This document shows positions 63,691 to 64,000 of a stretch of DNA of 64,000 bases, one piece after another (the stretch's first letter is position 1; every line of letters begins with the position of its first letter). The DNA is taken from the NCBI RefSeq assembly GCF_025685415.1, contig NZ_JAGSYB010000001.1:3348001-3412000 (forward strand), in the 5' to 3' direction. The notes below the pieces were generated by a model that saw nothing but the letters and a program-made list of their open reading frames with translations, did no database searches and was not told where the DNA came from. Source of the DNA: Terriglobus aquaticus (lineage in GTDB: Bacteria; Acidobacteriota; Terriglobia; Terriglobales; Acidobacteriaceae). The translations under genes and the position numbers were made by a program.

Positions 63691-64000
63691 ATGCGACTGA
63701 TTGAGCTCTATAAATCCGTGCAGGGCGAAAGCTCGTTCACCGGCGTGCCGTGCATCTTTGTGCGGTTTGCGGGGTGCAACCTGCGCTGCTCGTGGTGCGA
63801 TTCCACCTACACGTTTCAGGGCGGCAAGCCCTTTACCGAAGATGAGGTAGTGGCGCAGATCGAGGCTCTGCAACCGTGCCCGCTGATCGAGTTCACCGGG
63901 GGCGAGCCCATGCTGCACGAGCGCGAGCTGCTGCCGTTGATGCAGCGGCTGCTGCGCGATGAGAGCAGGCGCTACACGCTGATGATGGAGACGAGTGGTG
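63691..64000 (+). CDS. queE: 7-carboxy-7-deazaguanine synthase QueE (5' part)
   Basis: The first 103 codons of a radical SAM enzyme; the window ends inside the gene. ATG 63691 starts MRLIELYKSVQGESSFTGVPC. The modified cluster motif CX3CX2C is CNLRCSWC. FRxxGCNLRCSWCDSTYTF and IEFTGGEPMLHERELLPLM (GGEP motif for SAM binding) are typical. It rearranges carboxytetrahydropterin to 7-carboxy-7-deazaguanine in queuosine synthesis, following QueD in the pathway and in gene order. Confidence 0.94.
   Translation, partial: MRLIELYKSVQGESSFTGVPCIFVRFAGCNLRCSWCDSTYTFQGGKPFTEDEVVAQIEALQPCPLIEFTGGEPMLHERELLPLMQRLLRDESRRYTLMMETSG

Noticed and set aside
1-64000. CRISPR arrays, insertion sequences, integrases, attachment sites or phage genes.
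   Set aside because: I saw no regularly spaced direct repeats, transposase or integrase motifs, and no tRNA-flanked att-like duplications. The only sizeable repeat is the 54.9-56.4 kb tandem duplication.

Overview
The window looks like chromosomal DNA of an acidobacterium, most likely a Terriglobus- or Granulicella-like member of Acidobacteriaceae. The reasons are the GC-rich, codon-biased sequence and three large TonB-dependent receptors with an N-terminal carboxypeptidase-regulatory domain. A giant protein with repeated ASH (choice-of-anchor D) domains, many secreted glycosidases and several twin-arginine-type signal peptides also fit. This placement rests on gene content and was not tested by any search. 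I see no rRNA, tRNA, CRISPR array, insertion sequence or prophage.

Region 1 (1-12.5 kb) is a galactoside/amino-sugar locus. It holds a sugar-porter transporter with an unusual periplasmic insertion, a secreted GH36/GH27-like glycosidase, a KbaZ/GatZ protein, an AgaS-type SIS deaminase/isomerase, a DUF4832 protein and a secreted GH27 alpha-galactosidase. Two TTTC-repeat elements resembling AgaR (DeoR-family) operators lie just upstream of agaS and of the secreted glycosidase. No KbaY aldolase, tagatose-6-phosphate kinase, NagA-type deacetylase or regulator gene is visible. A partial amidohydrolase and a spherulin-4-like protein precede the locus, and an unknown membrane protein follows it.

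Region 2 (12.5-36.2 kb) is mostly housekeeping. It carries azoR, thrS, a glutathione peroxidase, a cold-shock gene, a GlsB-type membrane protein, an MFS transporter, dnaB, mnmG, a DedA-rhodanese fusion, a 1300-residue GH13 protein and obg. Inside it lies a tight minus-strand run of dnaB, a DUF4232 lipoprotein, an exported hydroxypyruvate-isomerase-like protein and a GH31 glucosidase.

Region 3 (36.2-54 kb) is a cell-surface region. Two TonB-dependent receptors face a 1778-residue Asp-box/ASH-repeat protein. A class II photolyase and a third receptor follow.

Region 4 (54-64 kb) contains an exported RidA protein, a GNAT acetyltransferase, and a tandem duplication spliced inside two genes: a 3' stump of der, a 3' stump of the GNAT gene and a duplicated DUF3592 gene. 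Full-length der, a secreted (alpha/alpha)6 glycosidase, a DinG-type helicase, an EamA transporter, a small membrane protein and the queuosine genes queD and queE (cut by the window end) complete it.

The strongest candidates for new biology are three. The first is the AgaS plus solitary KbaZ pathway with its shared operator. The second is the spliced duplication, whose stumps differ mainly at silent sites. The third is the set of lineage-specific architectures: the transporter with a periplasmic domain, the GH13 giant with NPD in place of NHD, and the ASH protein with a lipobox-like site near its C-terminus.
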